A DNA stretch of 64,000 nucleotides from Pseudomonas huaxiensis (GTDB lineage: Bacteria; Pseudomonadota; Gammaproteobacteria; Pseudomonadales; Pseudomonadaceae). The stretch is from contig NZ_QKVL01000004.1 in the NCBI RefSeq assembly GCF_003231275.1, forward strand, positions 1 through 64,000, given 5' to 3'. Shown piece after piece: positions 1 through 10,381 of the stretch. Positions within the stretch are counted from its first letter, which is position 1, and the number at the start of each line of letters is the position of its first letter. A program made the translations under genes and the position numbers. The notes under the pieces were generated by a model. That model was not told the DNA's origin and searched no databases. It saw only the letters and a list, made by a program, of their open reading frames with translations.

Positions 1-25
1 TTGCGTTTGAAAACTTCAAGGAAGT

Positions 26-44
26 CGCGGGGCAGAACCCCGCG
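26..44 (-). terminator. GC-rich hairpin after the first gene
   Basis: A perfect 7-bp stem (cgcgggg / ccccgcg) with a 5-nt loop lies just past the stop codon of the minus-strand gene at 52-345. There is no clear U-run, so it may be a weak terminator or an mRNA-end stabiliser. Confidence 0.35.
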
Positions 45-51
45 GGCTGGC

Positions 52-345
52 TTACACGAATGCCTGAGGTGCAACGCCTCGTGGCAAACGGCAGCGATCA
101 GGACGGGCCGAGAGGCGCACGCGCCAGTTGGCCTTGAAGCAGAACGGAGCGGTCTTTACTTGGCTCGCCTGACGCTGCTTGCGCAGTTCCGCCAGCGACG
201 GTGCCTTTTTCACGGGGGCGGCTTCGACCTTGGTCAGTGAGCGCTGGCACGATTTGCAATCCACATCGGCTTCCACTGCAGTAGTGCTCAGGTTATTGCC
301 AGCGCGGCCACAGGCGACCGCATCGCCGTTCGTTGAGTAATGCAT
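52..345 (-). CDS. Small cysteine-containing hypothetical protein
   Basis: A 97-residue protein that I cannot assign to a named family. The start is placed at ATG 345 (MHYSTNGDAVACGR) because the upstream in-frame extension looks unrelated. The N-terminal half has C12 and a C-x2-C pair (DCKSC), which suggests a small metal-binding fold. It is followed by a Lys/Ala/Arg-rich stretch. The last 35 or so residues are Arg/Pro-rich and look like translated non-coding sequence, so the native C-terminus may have been altered by a frameshift. It stands alone, divergent from the ECF sigma factor gene. Confidence 0.5.
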   Translation of the reverse strand: MHYSTNGDAVACGRAGNNLSTTAVEADVDCKSCQRSLTKVEAAPVKKAPSLAELRKQRQASQVKTAPFCFKANWRVRLSARPDRCRLPRGVAPQAFV

Positions 346-449
346 TACCAAAACTGTAAATCTCCAATCGGGTGAACAAAAAGCCCGGCATTTTCGCACA
401 GGAAGACAGCCAGATGCCGCGTCCCGTCGGTCAGTACTTACCTTGTTGC

Positions 450-494
450 AATTGCTATCAGCGACGGCCTACAGATAGAATTGATAGCAATTCT
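450..494. promoter_or_regulatory. Inverted repeats upstream of the ECF sigma factor
   Basis: The 11-mer aattgctatca (450-460) recurs inverted as tgatagcaatt (482-492). The second arm overlaps a further palindrome, agaattg-N4-caattct (477-494). The position just upstream of an iron-type ECF sigma factor suggests an operator. Fur is the expected regulator for this gene class, but the match to the Fur 19-mer is poor, so the regulator is not assigned. Confidence 0.45.
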
Positions 495-536
495 TAATTA
501 CATCCAGCCGTCGTAGGCCGGTGTTCAGTGGTCTCT

Positions 537-1040
537 ATGTCGTCGACTGATCGCGCACCTCATCTGCATATCGAAACCCTCTACTGCGAACACCATGGAT
601 GGCTGCATGGCTGGCTTAGCCGCAAGCTGGGTAATGCCAGCGATGCTGCGGACCTTGCCCACGACACCTTCATCCGTCTGCTGACGCGCCAGAGCAGAAC
701 CTTTGGCACCGAGCCCCGCGCACTGCTGACCCATATCGCCAAAGGCCTGGTGATCGACCGCTGGAGGCGTCAGGAGGTCGAGCGCGCCTACCTGGAGTCC
801 ATCGCCCACCTGCCCGAGCCCGAAGTCCCGTCGCCGGAAACCCGTTGGCTGATCCTCGAAGCGCTGCATCGCATCGATGCCATGCTTCGCGAGATGCCCA
901 GCCGAGTCCGCCAGACCTTCCTGCTCTCACAGATCGACGGCCTGACTTACAGCGACATCGCCGAACAACTCGGCGTCTCACTGATCACCGTCAAACGCGA
1001 CATGCGCGACGCCTTCCTCGCTTGCCTGAGCGTGACTTGA
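537..1040 (+). CDS. ECF sigma factor, FecI-like (iron/siderophore signalling)
   Basis: About 167 residues from ATG 537; a GTG at 528 in the same frame is the alternative start. Region 2 is seen as the helix containing DAADLAHDTFIRLL. Region 4 is the C-terminal helix-turn-helix around LTYSDIAEQLGVS and TVKRD. Family knowledge: FecI-type sigma factors are held by a membrane anti-sigma factor until a TonB-dependent transducer binds its ferric siderophore, and then direct RNA polymerase to the receptor gene. The next two genes are exactly those partners. The stop overlaps the FecR start (TGATG), indicating translational coupling. Confidence 0.93.
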   Translation: MSSTDRAPHLHIETLYCEHHGWLHGWLSRKLGNASDAADLAHDTFIRLLTRQSRTFGTEPRALLTHIAKGLVIDRWRRQEVERAYLESIAHLPEPEVPSPETRWLILEALHRIDAMLREMPSRVRQTFLLSQIDGLTYSDIAEQLGVSLITVKRDMRDAFLACLSVT

Positions 1041-1993
1041 TGAACCCGTCCATCGACCCGCTGATCCTCGGCGAAGCCGCTGACTGGCTGGTGCAACTGC
1101 AGTCCGGCGTCGCCACCGAAGCGGATCATCACGCGATCCAGCTCTGGCGCGACCGCAGCCCGCAACATGCTCAGGCCTGGCAGCGGGCCGAAGCCCTGCT
1201 GGGCGATCTGCGCGCCGTGCCTGGCAATGTCGCCAGCGACACCTTCCAGCGGCTGAACAACAGCAAGCGAATCGGTCGTCGTCAGGCGCTACATCGCCTC
1301 GGACTGTTCCTGTTAGCGGGTCCCGCCGTATGGATAGCATCCCGCGAACTGCCCTGGCAGCAATGGAGTGCCGACCAGCGCACCGCCATTGGCGAACAGA
1401 AAAACCTGACCCTTCCCGATGGCACCCAACTGCTGATCAACACCGGCAGCGCCCTGAACATTGCCTTCAATGCCCAGGAACGACGGATCAAACTGGTGGA
1501 AGGCGAAGTCCTGATCAGCACCGCCAAGGACCCGTCCCGCGTCTTTATGGTCGAGACCCGTCACGGCACCGCCCGCGCCCTGGGCACGCGTTTCAGCGTC
1601 CGGGTCGGCGAGCAGCTCAGCCATGTCGCGGTGAGCGAAGGATCCGTGGAGATGGTGCCGCTTCATGCGCGCCAGGGCCTGATTCTCAAGGCCGGCGAGC
1701 AGAGTGCGTTCGGTCTTGACCGCACGGCCGCTGCCGAGCCGTTGGACGCCGCTGCCCTGACCTGGGAACACGGCATGTTGGTCGCTCGCGATATGCGCCT
1801 GAGCGATCTGCTCGTCGAACTTGGCCGTTATCGCCCCGGCGTACTGCGCTGTCATGAGCTGGTGGCCGGGCTCAGCGTCTCCGGCGCGTTCCCCTTGAAG
1901 GACACCGATGCCAGCCTGCGTTTGCTGCAGGACACCCTGCCGATCCGTATCAGCAGCCTGACCCGTTACTGGGTTGCCATCGAGCCGGCCTGA
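1040..1993 (+). CDS. FecR-family anti-sigma factor / sigma regulator
   Basis: A 317-residue inner-membrane regulator. The N-terminal cytoplasmic domain holds the characteristic Trp residues (ADWLVQLQSG, QAWQRAEALL) that bind the sigma factor. A single membrane segment follows at about residues 85-103 (GLFLLAGPAVWIA). The periplasmic FecR domain then includes LPDGTQLLINTGSALN and RFSVRVGE, and a C-terminal portion ends near TRYWVAIEPA. The start overlaps the sigma factor stop by one base. It is inferred to read the N-terminal signalling domain of the receptor encoded directly downstream. Confidence 0.93.
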   Translation: MNPSIDPLILGEAADWLVQLQSGVATEADHHAIQLWRDRSPQHAQAWQRAEALLGDLRAVPGNVASDTFQRLNNSKRIGRRQALHRLGLFLLAGPAVWIASRELPWQQWSADQRTAIGEQKNLTLPDGTQLLINTGSALNIAFNAQERRIKLVEGEVLISTAKDPSRVFMVETRHGTARALGTRFSVRVGEQLSHVAVSEGSVEMVPLHARQGLILKAGEQSAFGLDRTAAAEPLDAAALTWEHGMLVARDMRLSDLLVELGRYRPGVLRCHELVAGLSVSGAFPLKDTDASLRLLQDTLPIRISSLTRYWVAIEPA

Positions 1994-2088
1994 GCCACGA
2001 AAAAAATCGTGCGCAGGCTGATACCTTTTCCCCGCTCCTTCGGTGTGGAAGTGAACCCTCACTTTTCAGGCGCCGACAGGAGCTCCGA

Positions 2089-4545
2089 ATGATGTCCAGG
2101 CCGTTGCAGTCCATCTCCCGAATCAGCCCACCACGTGTTGCCATGAAGGCGCTGAGCCTGGCTGTCGCCCTCGCAGCGCTGATGCCGGCGCACAGCGTGA
2201 TGGCCGCTGATGCCATGCCCAACAGCGTGGCCCGTAGCTACAGCATCGCGCCCGGTCCGCTGGCTGATGTGTTGGCCCAGTTCGCGGCGATGTCCGGTGT
2301 GCCGCTGTCATTCGACGCGAAGATGCTCAATGACCGCCGCAGCCCTGGCTTGCAAGGCAGTTACACCGTGCAGGCCGGCTTCGCGCTGCTGCTTCAGGGC
2401 AGCGGCTACACCCTGCAAAGCGCCGGCGGCAACGGCTACACCCTGGCCCCGCTGTCCAGCGGCGATGTGCTGGAATTGGGCGCGACCAATGTCGATGCCG
2501 CCTCGAACATGATCGGCGACACCTACGCCGGCGGCCAGGTGGCGCGCAGTGCGCGGCTTGGCGTGCTGGGCAACCGCTCGATCAACGATGTGCCCTTCAG
2601 CGTCACCAGCTATACCGCCAAGGCCATGGCCGATCAGCAAGCCCGCACCATCGGCGACGTGTTGCTCAACGATGCCTCGGTGCGCCAATCGGCAGGCTTC
2701 GGCAACTTCTCCCAGGTCTTCACCATTCGCGGGCTGCCGCTGCAGAGCGATGACATCGCCTTTAACGGCCTCTATGGCGTGCTGCCACGGCAGATCATCA
2801 ACACCGAAGCGGTCGATCGGGTCGAGTTGTTCAAAGGCCCCAACGCCTTTCTCAACGGCGTTGCACCGCAGGGCAGCGGTATTGGTGGCAGCGTCAACCT
2901 GGTGCCCAAGCGCGCCGATGACACACCAACCCGCAGCGTCACCCTCGATTACACCAGTGACACTCAGGTCGGTGGGCACCTCGATCTGGGCCAGCGCTTC
3001 GGCGAAGACAACCGCTTTGGTGCGCGGATCAATCTGGCCCAGCGCGGCGGCGACACCGCCATTGACGACGAAAACAAACGCACCTCGCTGATCGCTGTTG
3101 GCCTCGACTACCGTGGTGAGCGCCTGCGTCTGTCGACCGACTTCGGCTATCAGAAGCAACGCATCAACAATGGTCGCTCGGTGGTCTACCCCAACGGCAC
3201 CAAGGTCCCGGATGCTCCCTCGGCCAAGGACAACTACGCCCAGGACTGGAGCTGGTCGGAGCTGGAAGATACCTACGGCATGGTCAACGGCGAGTATGAC
3301 CTCAATGACAACTGGACCGCCTACGCCGGCATCGGTGCCAAGCACACTCGGGAGAATGGCGAGTATTCCTCGCTTTATGTGGGCAACGACGGCAGTGCGC
3401 GTACGGGCTTTCTCTATTCGCCCCATGACGAAGACAACAAAAGCGCGGTGGCTGGTCTCAATGGTCGCTTCCACACCGGTGCGGTCAGCCATCAGATGAA
3501 CTTCGGCCTGTCCGGCATGTGGGGTGAGCAGCGCTCGTCCTTCGAGGCAATCCTGGTCGCAAATCGCCAGCCCGGTAACCTCTACAACCCGATCCAGATT
3601 CCCCGCCCGAGCAACACGTATTTCGGCAGCGATATCCATGACCCGCGTATCGTGGGCAAGAACCGCGTAAAAAGCGTGGCAGTTTCCGACACCCTGGGCT
3701 TTGTCGATGACCGTGTATTGCTGACCCTTGGCGTGCGCCGGCAGACCATCGAAGTGGATGCCTGGAACACCACCAGCGGTGCTCGCACTAGCAATTACGA
3801 AGAGTCTGTCACCACGCCGGTCTACGGACTGGTGGTCAAGCCGTGGGAGCACGTCTCGTTCTACGCCAACCGTATCGAAGGTCTGGCCCAGGGGCCGACC
3901 GCGCCGTTGACCGGCGTGACCAACCCCGGTGAAGTGTTCGCGCCCAAGCGCAGCAAGCAGACCGAGGCTGGCGTCAAGCTGGACTGGGACAGCTACGGCG
4001 CAACTTTCGGCGTGTACCACATCGAGCAGCCGAACAACTCCACCAGCTACACGCCCGGCGTGGTTCTCGGCACCTTCAATGTTGATGGCGAACAGATCAA
4101 CAAAGGCGTTGAACTGAACCTCTTCGGGGAGCCGATCGATGGTCTGCGGGTACTGGCCGGTGCGACGTGGATGAACACCGAGCAGAAGAAAACGGCGGGC
4201 GGCGCCACCGATGGTAACCGCGCTGCAGGTGTGCCGCGCTTCCAGTACAACCTGGGCGCGGAGTGGGACGTGCCGGGCATCGAAGGGGCGGCGGTGAGTG
4301 GCCGTCTGTTGCGTACCGGTGGCGAATACGTCAACGCAGCCAACACCCTGAGCATCCCGGCCTGGACCCGCGTCGACCTCGGCGCACGCTATGGCTTCAA
4401 GGCCGACGACAAGTACATCACCCTGCGCGCCAATGTCGAGAACGTGGCGAACAAGGCGTATTGGGCTTCGGCGTCGACAGCGAACAATTATCTGACCCAG
4501 GGTGAGCCGCGGACGTTGAAGGTGTCTGCGACAGTCGATTTCTGA
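2089..4545 (+). CDS. TonB-dependent siderophore receptor/transducer with STN domain
   Basis: An 818-residue outer-membrane receptor. A signal peptide is visible (KALSLAVALAALMPAHSVMAADA). The secretin/TonB short N-terminal (STN) domain spans about residues 50-122, which marks it as a signalling transducer rather than a plain importer. The plug begins near residue 155 (SINDVPFSVTSYTAKAM), followed by the 22-strand barrel and the terminal Phe typical of barrel proteins. It forms a cell-surface signalling unit with the sigma and FecR genes. The barrel resembles receptors for ferrichrome-like or other xenosiderophores, but the ligand cannot be read from sequence. An AGGAG site precedes ATG 2089. 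Confidence 0.93.
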   Translation: MMSRPLQSISRISPPRVAMKALSLAVALAALMPAHSVMAADAMPNSVARSYSIAPGPLADVLAQFAAMSGVPLSFDAKMLNDRRSPGLQGSYTVQAGFALLLQGSGYTLQSAGGNGYTLAPLSSGDVLELGATNVDAASNMIGDTYAGGQVARSARLGVLGNRSINDVPFSVTSYTAKAMADQQARTIGDVLLNDASVRQSAGFGNFSQVFTIRGLPLQSDDIAFNGLYGVLPRQIINTEAVDRVELFKGPNAFLNGVAPQGSGIGGSVNLVPKRADDTPTRSVTLDYTSDTQVGGHLDLGQRFGEDNRFGARINLAQRGGDTAIDDENKRTSLIAVGLDYRGERLRLSTDFGYQKQRINNGRSVVYPNGTKVPDAPSAKDNYAQDWSWSELEDTYGMVNGEYDLNDNWTAYAGIGAKHTRENGEYSSLYVGNDGSARTGFLYSPHDEDNKSAVAGLNGRFHTGAVSHQMNFGLSGMWGEQRSSFEAILVANRQPGNLYNPIQIPRPSNTYFGSDIHDPRIVGKNRVKSVAVSDTLGFVDDRVLLTLGVRRQTIEVDAWNTTSGARTSNYEESVTTPVYGLVVKPWEHVSFYANRIEGLAQGPTAPLTGVTNPGEVFAPKRSKQTEAGVKLDWDSYGATFGVYHIEQPNNSTSYTPGVVLGTFNVDGEQINKGVELNLFGEPIDGLRVLAGATWMNTEQKKTAGGATDGNRAAGVPRFQYNLGAEWDVPGIEGAAVSGRLLRTGGEYVNAANTLSIPAWTRVDLGARYGFKADDKYITLRANVENVANKAYWASASTANNYLTQGEPRTLKVSATVDF

Positions 4546-4707
4546 TCGGTGCCAATGGCCGTTCAAGGCCTCTGCTGGCAACGATTAGTGAACCTTTCAT
4601 CAAGCCCGGGCTGTGGAGTAGTCCCGGTGCCTCTGCTTTACTTTCTCCCCGCAGTCAGCACCGTCCGTCGACGATTCGTCATACGGAATGGAACTTAATG
4701 AGCGACG

Positions 4708-4740
4708 GGCATTTCCTTCATATCGCCAGAAGGAAATGCC
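4708..4740. repeat. 11-bp inverted repeat upstream of katG
   Basis: ggcatttcctt (4708-4718) and aaggaaatgcc (4730-4740) are perfect inverted copies around an 11-nt centre. They lie in the roughly 309-bp gap between the receptor gene and katG. No U-run follows on either strand. It could be an operator or a weak bidirectional terminator. The rest of this gap shows nothing I can assign. Confidence 0.5.
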
Positions 4741-4791
4741 TATCGATTCAATAAAATTCATAAATTTGTTCCATGACTGGTACCGTTTTAG

Positions 4792-6993
<2,202 letters not shown>

Positions 6994-7042
6994 AGCAGAG
7001 CGGCGCCTGTCGCGAGGCAGGTGATCTGTTGACGTGATGAAG

Positions 7043-7076
7043 GCCCGGTGAAGTTCTGCTTCACCGGGCTTTTTTT
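7043..7076 (+). terminator. Intrinsic terminator of katG
   Basis: The stem gcccggtgaag / cttcaccgggc (11 bp) with a 5-nt loop is followed by TTTTTTT. It lies 50 nt after the katG stop and just before the methyltransferase gene. Confidence 0.93.
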
Positions 7077-7131
7077 GGATTCGCTTCGGCTACAATGCCG
7101 CCCCCTCGACCCCTTCACATCCCAGGTTTCC

Positions 7132-7875
7132 ATGTCCGGCAACGCTCTCTATACCGACCTGTCGGGCTACTACGACCTGATGTGCGCCAGCATCGACTAC
7201 CGCGGGCAAAGCCATTGCGCCCACCGCCTGCAGCAGCTCTTCGGCAACGGCGGCAAACGCCACCTGGACCTCGCCTGCGGCACCGGTCCTCATGTGCGTC
7301 ATTTCATCGATGCCGGTTACCAGAGCGCTGGGCTCGACATCAACCAGCCGATGCTGGATCGGGCCACGCTACGTTGCCCTGAAGCGCAATTCTCCCTCGG
7401 TGACATGTGCGGTTTCAGCGTCGCGGAGCCGGTGGACCTGATCACCTGTTTCCTCTACTCCGTCCACTACAGCGGCGGTATCGAACGGCTCAAGGCCTGT
7501 ATCGCCAGCGCGCATGCGGCGCTGGCGGCGGGTGGCGTGTTCTGCTTCAACGCCGTGGACAAGCAGCGGATCGACAACGGCTCGTTCGTCTCCCACACCG
7601 ACACACTCGACGAGGCCCGGTTCGCGTTTCGTTCAGCCTGGTATTACGAAGGGGAAGGCGAGCGGCAGTCGCTGAGGTTGAGCATCGAGCGGACGCTGGC
7701 GGGGGAAACCCAGGTCTGGCATGACGAACACCCGATGGTGGCGGTGAGCTTCGACGAACTGCGGGCGCTGTTGGAGGCGTACTTCGAGGTGCATGTGCTG
7801 GAGCATGATTACGAGAAGCTGGTGCCGTGGGATCAGGCCTCGGGGAATGCGCTGTTTGCGTGTGTGAAGATCTGA
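7132..7875 (+). CDS. Class I SAM-dependent methyltransferase
   Basis: A 247-residue protein; start at ATG 7132 (MSGNALYTDL), since the longer ORF would begin inside the katG terminator. The SAM-binding motif I is LDLACGTGPH, followed by the acidic motif II loop (GLDINQPML) and a later LGDMCGF segment. The substrate is unknown. The family includes small-molecule and quinone methyltransferases. It stands alone between katG and a converging lipoprotein gene. Confidence 0.85.
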   Translation: MSGNALYTDLSGYYDLMCASIDYRGQSHCAHRLQQLFGNGGKRHLDLACGTGPHVRHFIDAGYQSAGLDINQPMLDRATLRCPEAQFSLGDMCGFSVAEPVDLITCFLYSVHYSGGIERLKACIASAHAALAAGGVFCFNAVDKQRIDNGSFVSHTDTLDEARFAFRSAWYYEGEGERQSLRLSIERTLAGETQVWHDEHPMVAVSFDELRALLEAYFEVHVLEHDYEKLVPWDQASGNALFACVKI

Positions 7876-7898
7876 CTCTGCCGAGGCCGGTTTCGGAC

Positions 7899-7925
7899 GA
7901 TAGCCAAGGCTGAGCCTTGGCTATC
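7899..7925. terminator. Perfect 12-bp hairpin between convergent genes
   Basis: gatagccaaggc and gccttggctatc are separated by only tga. It sits between the ends of the methyltransferase (+) and lipoprotein (-) genes, where a bidirectional terminator is expected, although there is no T-run. Confidence 0.5.
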
Positions 7926-7952
7926 TGTGCCAATGGTGCTGGGGGCTATCGC

Positions 7953-8621
7953 TTACTGCTTTTTATAACCCACCAGCCACATGTTGGTATCTCCGCCAGC
8001 TTCCCAGCCGGTGCTCACGATCAACTGGGAGATGAACCCGGGGAAGTCCTGCTGCATCTGGCGCTCACCCAGTTGCTGATTGCCTGGCACTGCCAGCATC
8101 GGTGGCTTGGGACCATCGCCGCGCACGTTGCCGGAGGTGTTCATGGCGGTTTGTCCCATGAACATATGCAATCCGGCGGCGTTGTTGACCGCGAAGCCCA
8201 AGGACTGGCCCCAGCACACGGCGAACGGCGCCACCGGCTCGGATTTCCTGGCACTCCACCAGATGGTTGCCTTTGCGGTCCAGCAGTCACTCCGGCTCCA
8301 GTCGGTCACGGTCACGGCAACGCGAGGGAAAGGCGCTGCGGTGCTGCCGTCATACGGGTGCTTGGTAAAGATTCCCGAAAGGCTGGTCGCACTGATGGCG
8401 CGCACGTTCGGCAGGCTGGCAGTACGGGTCTGCGCGGCGGTGGTATTGGTCGACGTGGTGGCGGCTTGCGCAGCCGGCTGGGTGGCTGGCGGCAGGCCCA
8501 GCGCATCTGCCAAGGAAATATTAACCCGGGTAGAGCCATCAGGTTGTGGCTGCGTCGTCACGCAGCCGTTCAGATGTGCGGCGACCAGTGCAAGGGCGAG
8601 GGCTTGGGCTTTACGAGTCAT
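7953..8621 (-). CDS. Putative lipoprotein of unknown function
   Basis: About 222 residues from ATG 8621 (MTRKAQALALAL); a start 8 codons upstream is possible. A hydrophobic signal segment ends in a lipobox-like AHLNGC, so the mature protein would begin at the lipidated Cys. A low-complexity Ala/Thr/Gln-rich linker follows (near QPAAQAATTSTNTTAAQ), then a folded domain with paired cysteines (SDCWTA and FAVCWGQ). I do not recognise a family. It is a single gene facing the methyltransferase. Confidence 0.7.
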   Translation of the reverse strand: MTRKAQALALALVAAHLNGCVTTQPQPDGSTRVNISLADALGLPPATQPAAQAATTSTNTTAAQTRTASLPNVRAISATSLSGIFTKHPYDGSTAAPFPRVAVTVTDWSRSDCWTAKATIWWSARKSEPVAPFAVCWGQSLGFAVNNAAGLHMFMGQTAMNTSGNVRGDGPKPPMLAVPGNQQLGERQMQQDFPGFISQLIVSTGWEAGGDTNMWLVGYKKQ

Positions 8622-8808
8622 GAAAGGGAGGGCAGTGAGCGTCACTGTGTTCGATCCTTCGAATTAAGGGGTGGCAATAATCCCACAAGCCGAGGTCGTT
8701 TTCCGCCCGTTTTATGTGGAGCACTTCGCGTTCGGAGGGGAATGCAAGGGTGAATCGCCGCTGAACTGCAGGCGCGAGATTGCTCGCTAAAGGCCGCCCC
8801 ATGAAATA

Positions 8809-8841
8809 CAGGGCCGGCAAAAAACGGCTTGCCGGCCCCTG
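8809..8841 (-). terminator. Hairpin downstream of the DUF1523 gene
   Basis: A strong stem (cagg-gccggcaa / ttgccggc-cctg) lies about 25 nt past the DUF1523 stop. Read on the minus strand, the loop carries a T6 run. It is the likely terminator of that gene. The remaining intergenic DNA (8646-8864) shows no other feature. Confidence 0.5.
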
Positions 8842-8864
8842 AATCAGCTCAACGACTGTGCCGC

Positions 8865-9425
8865 TTACTGTGATGAATGGGACTGTGGAGCCAAGGGCGC
8901 GCGCTTGAGCCGGAGCCGACGTCGGATCACCAGGCCGATGGTGACCGCTACGATCAGCAGCACACTGAAGAAGATAGTGTTGAAAACCGGGAAAGGCTCC
9001 GAGCGGCTGGTGGTGGCCTTGAGGTCAGTGATGTTCGGGAACATTGAGAAGATCTGGAAGCGCCACCCGTAGTAGCGGATCACCGCTAGCTGGCTCTGAT
9101 CACGGGAATAGTCCTGGGCCTTGGCCTGCAGATCAGCGCTGTCGAACTTGAAGTACCAAGGGAACCCCCAGCCAGTGTCTTCATTGCGATAGACGACGAC
9201 TTCACGATCAGCGTCCGACGATACCGTGTTGATGAAGTACACGTCCCGGGTAGGGCCATCTGCAGGATTTTCTGCATTGATGACGCCATCTGCGTCCATC
9301 CTTTTTACTTCGACACCGGTGATGTGCACCACCTTGTGGCGTGGGAGATAGTGGTGAAAACACAGCGCGGCGACTGCTACCAATATCAGGCAGAGAACGG
9401 CAATGGAACGTTTGACCCAGGGCAT
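8865..9425 (-). CDS. DUF1523-family membrane protein
   Basis: A 186-residue protein with a membrane segment at each end: residues about 7-25 (IAVLCLILVAVAALCF) and about 150-168 (FNTIFFSVLLIVAVTIGLVI), followed by a basic tail. The intervening domain is periplasmic by topology and contains VYFINTVSSDADREVVVYRNEDTG and GWGFPWYFKF, which match my memory of the DUF1523 family. No biochemical function is known to me. It is transcribed alone. Confidence 0.8.
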   Translation of the reverse strand: MPWVKRSIAVLCLILVAVAALCFHHYLPRHKVVHITGVEVKRMDADGVINAENPADGPTRDVYFINTVSSDADREVVVYRNEDTGWGFPWYFKFDSADLQAKAQDYSRDQSQLAVIRYYGWRFQIFSMFPNITDLKATTSRSEPFPVFNTIFFSVLLIVAVTIGLVIRRRLRLKRAPLAPQSHSSQ

Positions 9426-9583
9426 TGAGTGATCACTCTCGAGAAACGGAGGAATATGAGGGTAATGCCATCTGTTTGCGCAGGATGGTTGTTACAGAAT
9501 GCGTCAACTCAAAGCGTAAACACCAGCCAGTTAAGAAGCAGATGATCCTTTCAGGGCCGCCTTCGCGGGTACGCATTGTACTT

Positions 9584-9653
9584 GTAGGAGCGAGCTTGCT
9601 CGCGAAGGCGTCGGTGAGCTCACTAACGCACTCGCGAGCAAGCTCGCTCCTAC
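9584..9653. repeat. REP doublet (REPIN)
   Basis: Inverted arms gtaggagcgagcttgctcgcga and tcgcgagcaagctcgctcctac flank about 25 nt. This is the common fluorescent-group Pseudomonas REP type. It lies in the 9426-9752 gap, where I see no gene. Confidence 0.9.
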
Positions 9654-9752
9654 GGAGTCCAGCCAAATCAATTAGCCATGTTTGTTCTATGAGAGCGGGT
9701 TCACCGGGACGCCGGACCGCCGCGATGGGCCGCCGGTGCGGCAGGGCAAAAA

Positions 9753-10271
9753 TCAGAAACTTACGACCCTCTTTACCCACTCCTTCCAGGCCGACATCCC
9801 TTCGCGTGGCATCACCTGCGGCCCATCCACTACCACAGGCATATCCCGCAACCTCACCCAAGGCTCACTCTGCCAATACAGCAGGCTGACTACCCGCTTC
9901 CGACCCCAGCGCATCAGGCCCAGTCGCGGCCCATCCTCGCCCGCGTTGTTCTGCTCATCCCGCAACACCGCCACCACCTCGTGGGTCAGCCAGTGCCGCA
10001 GCGAGCGGTTCTCTGGTACATAGTGATGCGCCAACACGGTGTAGGCGCCGGACTCGCTGATCATCAGCGTCTCGGCATACCGGTCATAGCGGAACAACAT
10101 CACACTGCGATGCTGATCCGGATCGAGCCGGCGCAGGGTGCGCTCATCGACATAACAGCCCATCAGCCGCCCGAATTCGCGGGCGCAGAACCAGGCTTGG
10201 GATTCGAGCCAGAGGGTGTGGAGAGGGCGGTTGTGGCGGGTGAAGAGGGTGGGCTCGTAGAGGTCAGTCAT
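9753..10271 (-). CDS. BRO-N domain protein (phage antirepressor-like)
   Basis: A 172-residue protein. The BRO-N/antirepressor signature is seen in WLESQAWFCAREFGRLMG, then DQHRSVMLFRYDR and ISESGAYTVLAHHYVPENRSLRHWL, ending with THEVVAVLRDE. BRO-N domains bind DNA and are frequent in phage antirepressors. No other phage genes are nearby, so this looks like a domesticated or stand-alone copy. A 28-codon ORF ends across its start codon (ATGA overlap), and a long structured leader lies upstream, so translation or transcription is probably controlled by the leader RNA. Confidence 0.85.
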   Translation of the reverse strand: MTDLYEPTLFTRHNRPLHTLWLESQAWFCAREFGRLMGCYVDERTLRRLDPDQHRSVMLFRYDRYAETLMISESGAYTVLAHHYVPENRSLRHWLTHEVVAVLRDEQNNAGEDGPRLGLMRWGRKRVVSLLYWQSEPWVRLRDMPVVVDGPQVMPREGMSAWKEWVKRVVSF

Positions 10272-10354
10272 GGCTGGCCTCCGATTTTACGGGGATTGAT
10301 AAGCAGGCTGGTCGCGGACTGCGAAAGCCTGTGAGCATCAGCGTCGATAGGCAT
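10268..10354 (-). CDS. 28-residue ORF coupled to the BRO-N gene
   Basis: ATG 10354 opens a 28-residue frame (MPIDADAHRL... ...LLINPRKIGGQP) whose TGA overlaps the BRO-N ATG by four bases. A GGAG lies 10 nt upstream. The tight overlap and ribosome binding site suggest a translated leader or partner peptide. I know of no family with this sequence. Confidence 0.55.
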   Translation of the reverse strand: MPIDADAHRLSQSATSLLINPRKIGGQP

Positions 10355-10381
10355 TTCTGAAAATCTCCGTGTGATGGCAGC

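Noticed and set aside
473..492. Fur box upstream of the ECF sigma factor
   Set aside because: Best alignment to the 19-mer gives fewer than half matching positions; only a generic palindrome is reported.
2308..4581. A 757-codon open frame antisense to the TonB receptor gene
   Set aside because: Composition is that of a shadow frame (many His, Gln, Val, Arg) and the sense frame has a clear full-length receptor.
8611..8820. A 69-codon frame upstream of the lipoprotein gene
   Set aside because: No ribosome binding site; it overlaps the lipoprotein start region and a hairpin. Likely chance.
9584..9653. CRISPR array suggested by repeated GTAGGAGC units
   Set aside because: Units are inverted pairs scattered over the genome segment, not direct repeats with spacers, and there are no cas genes.
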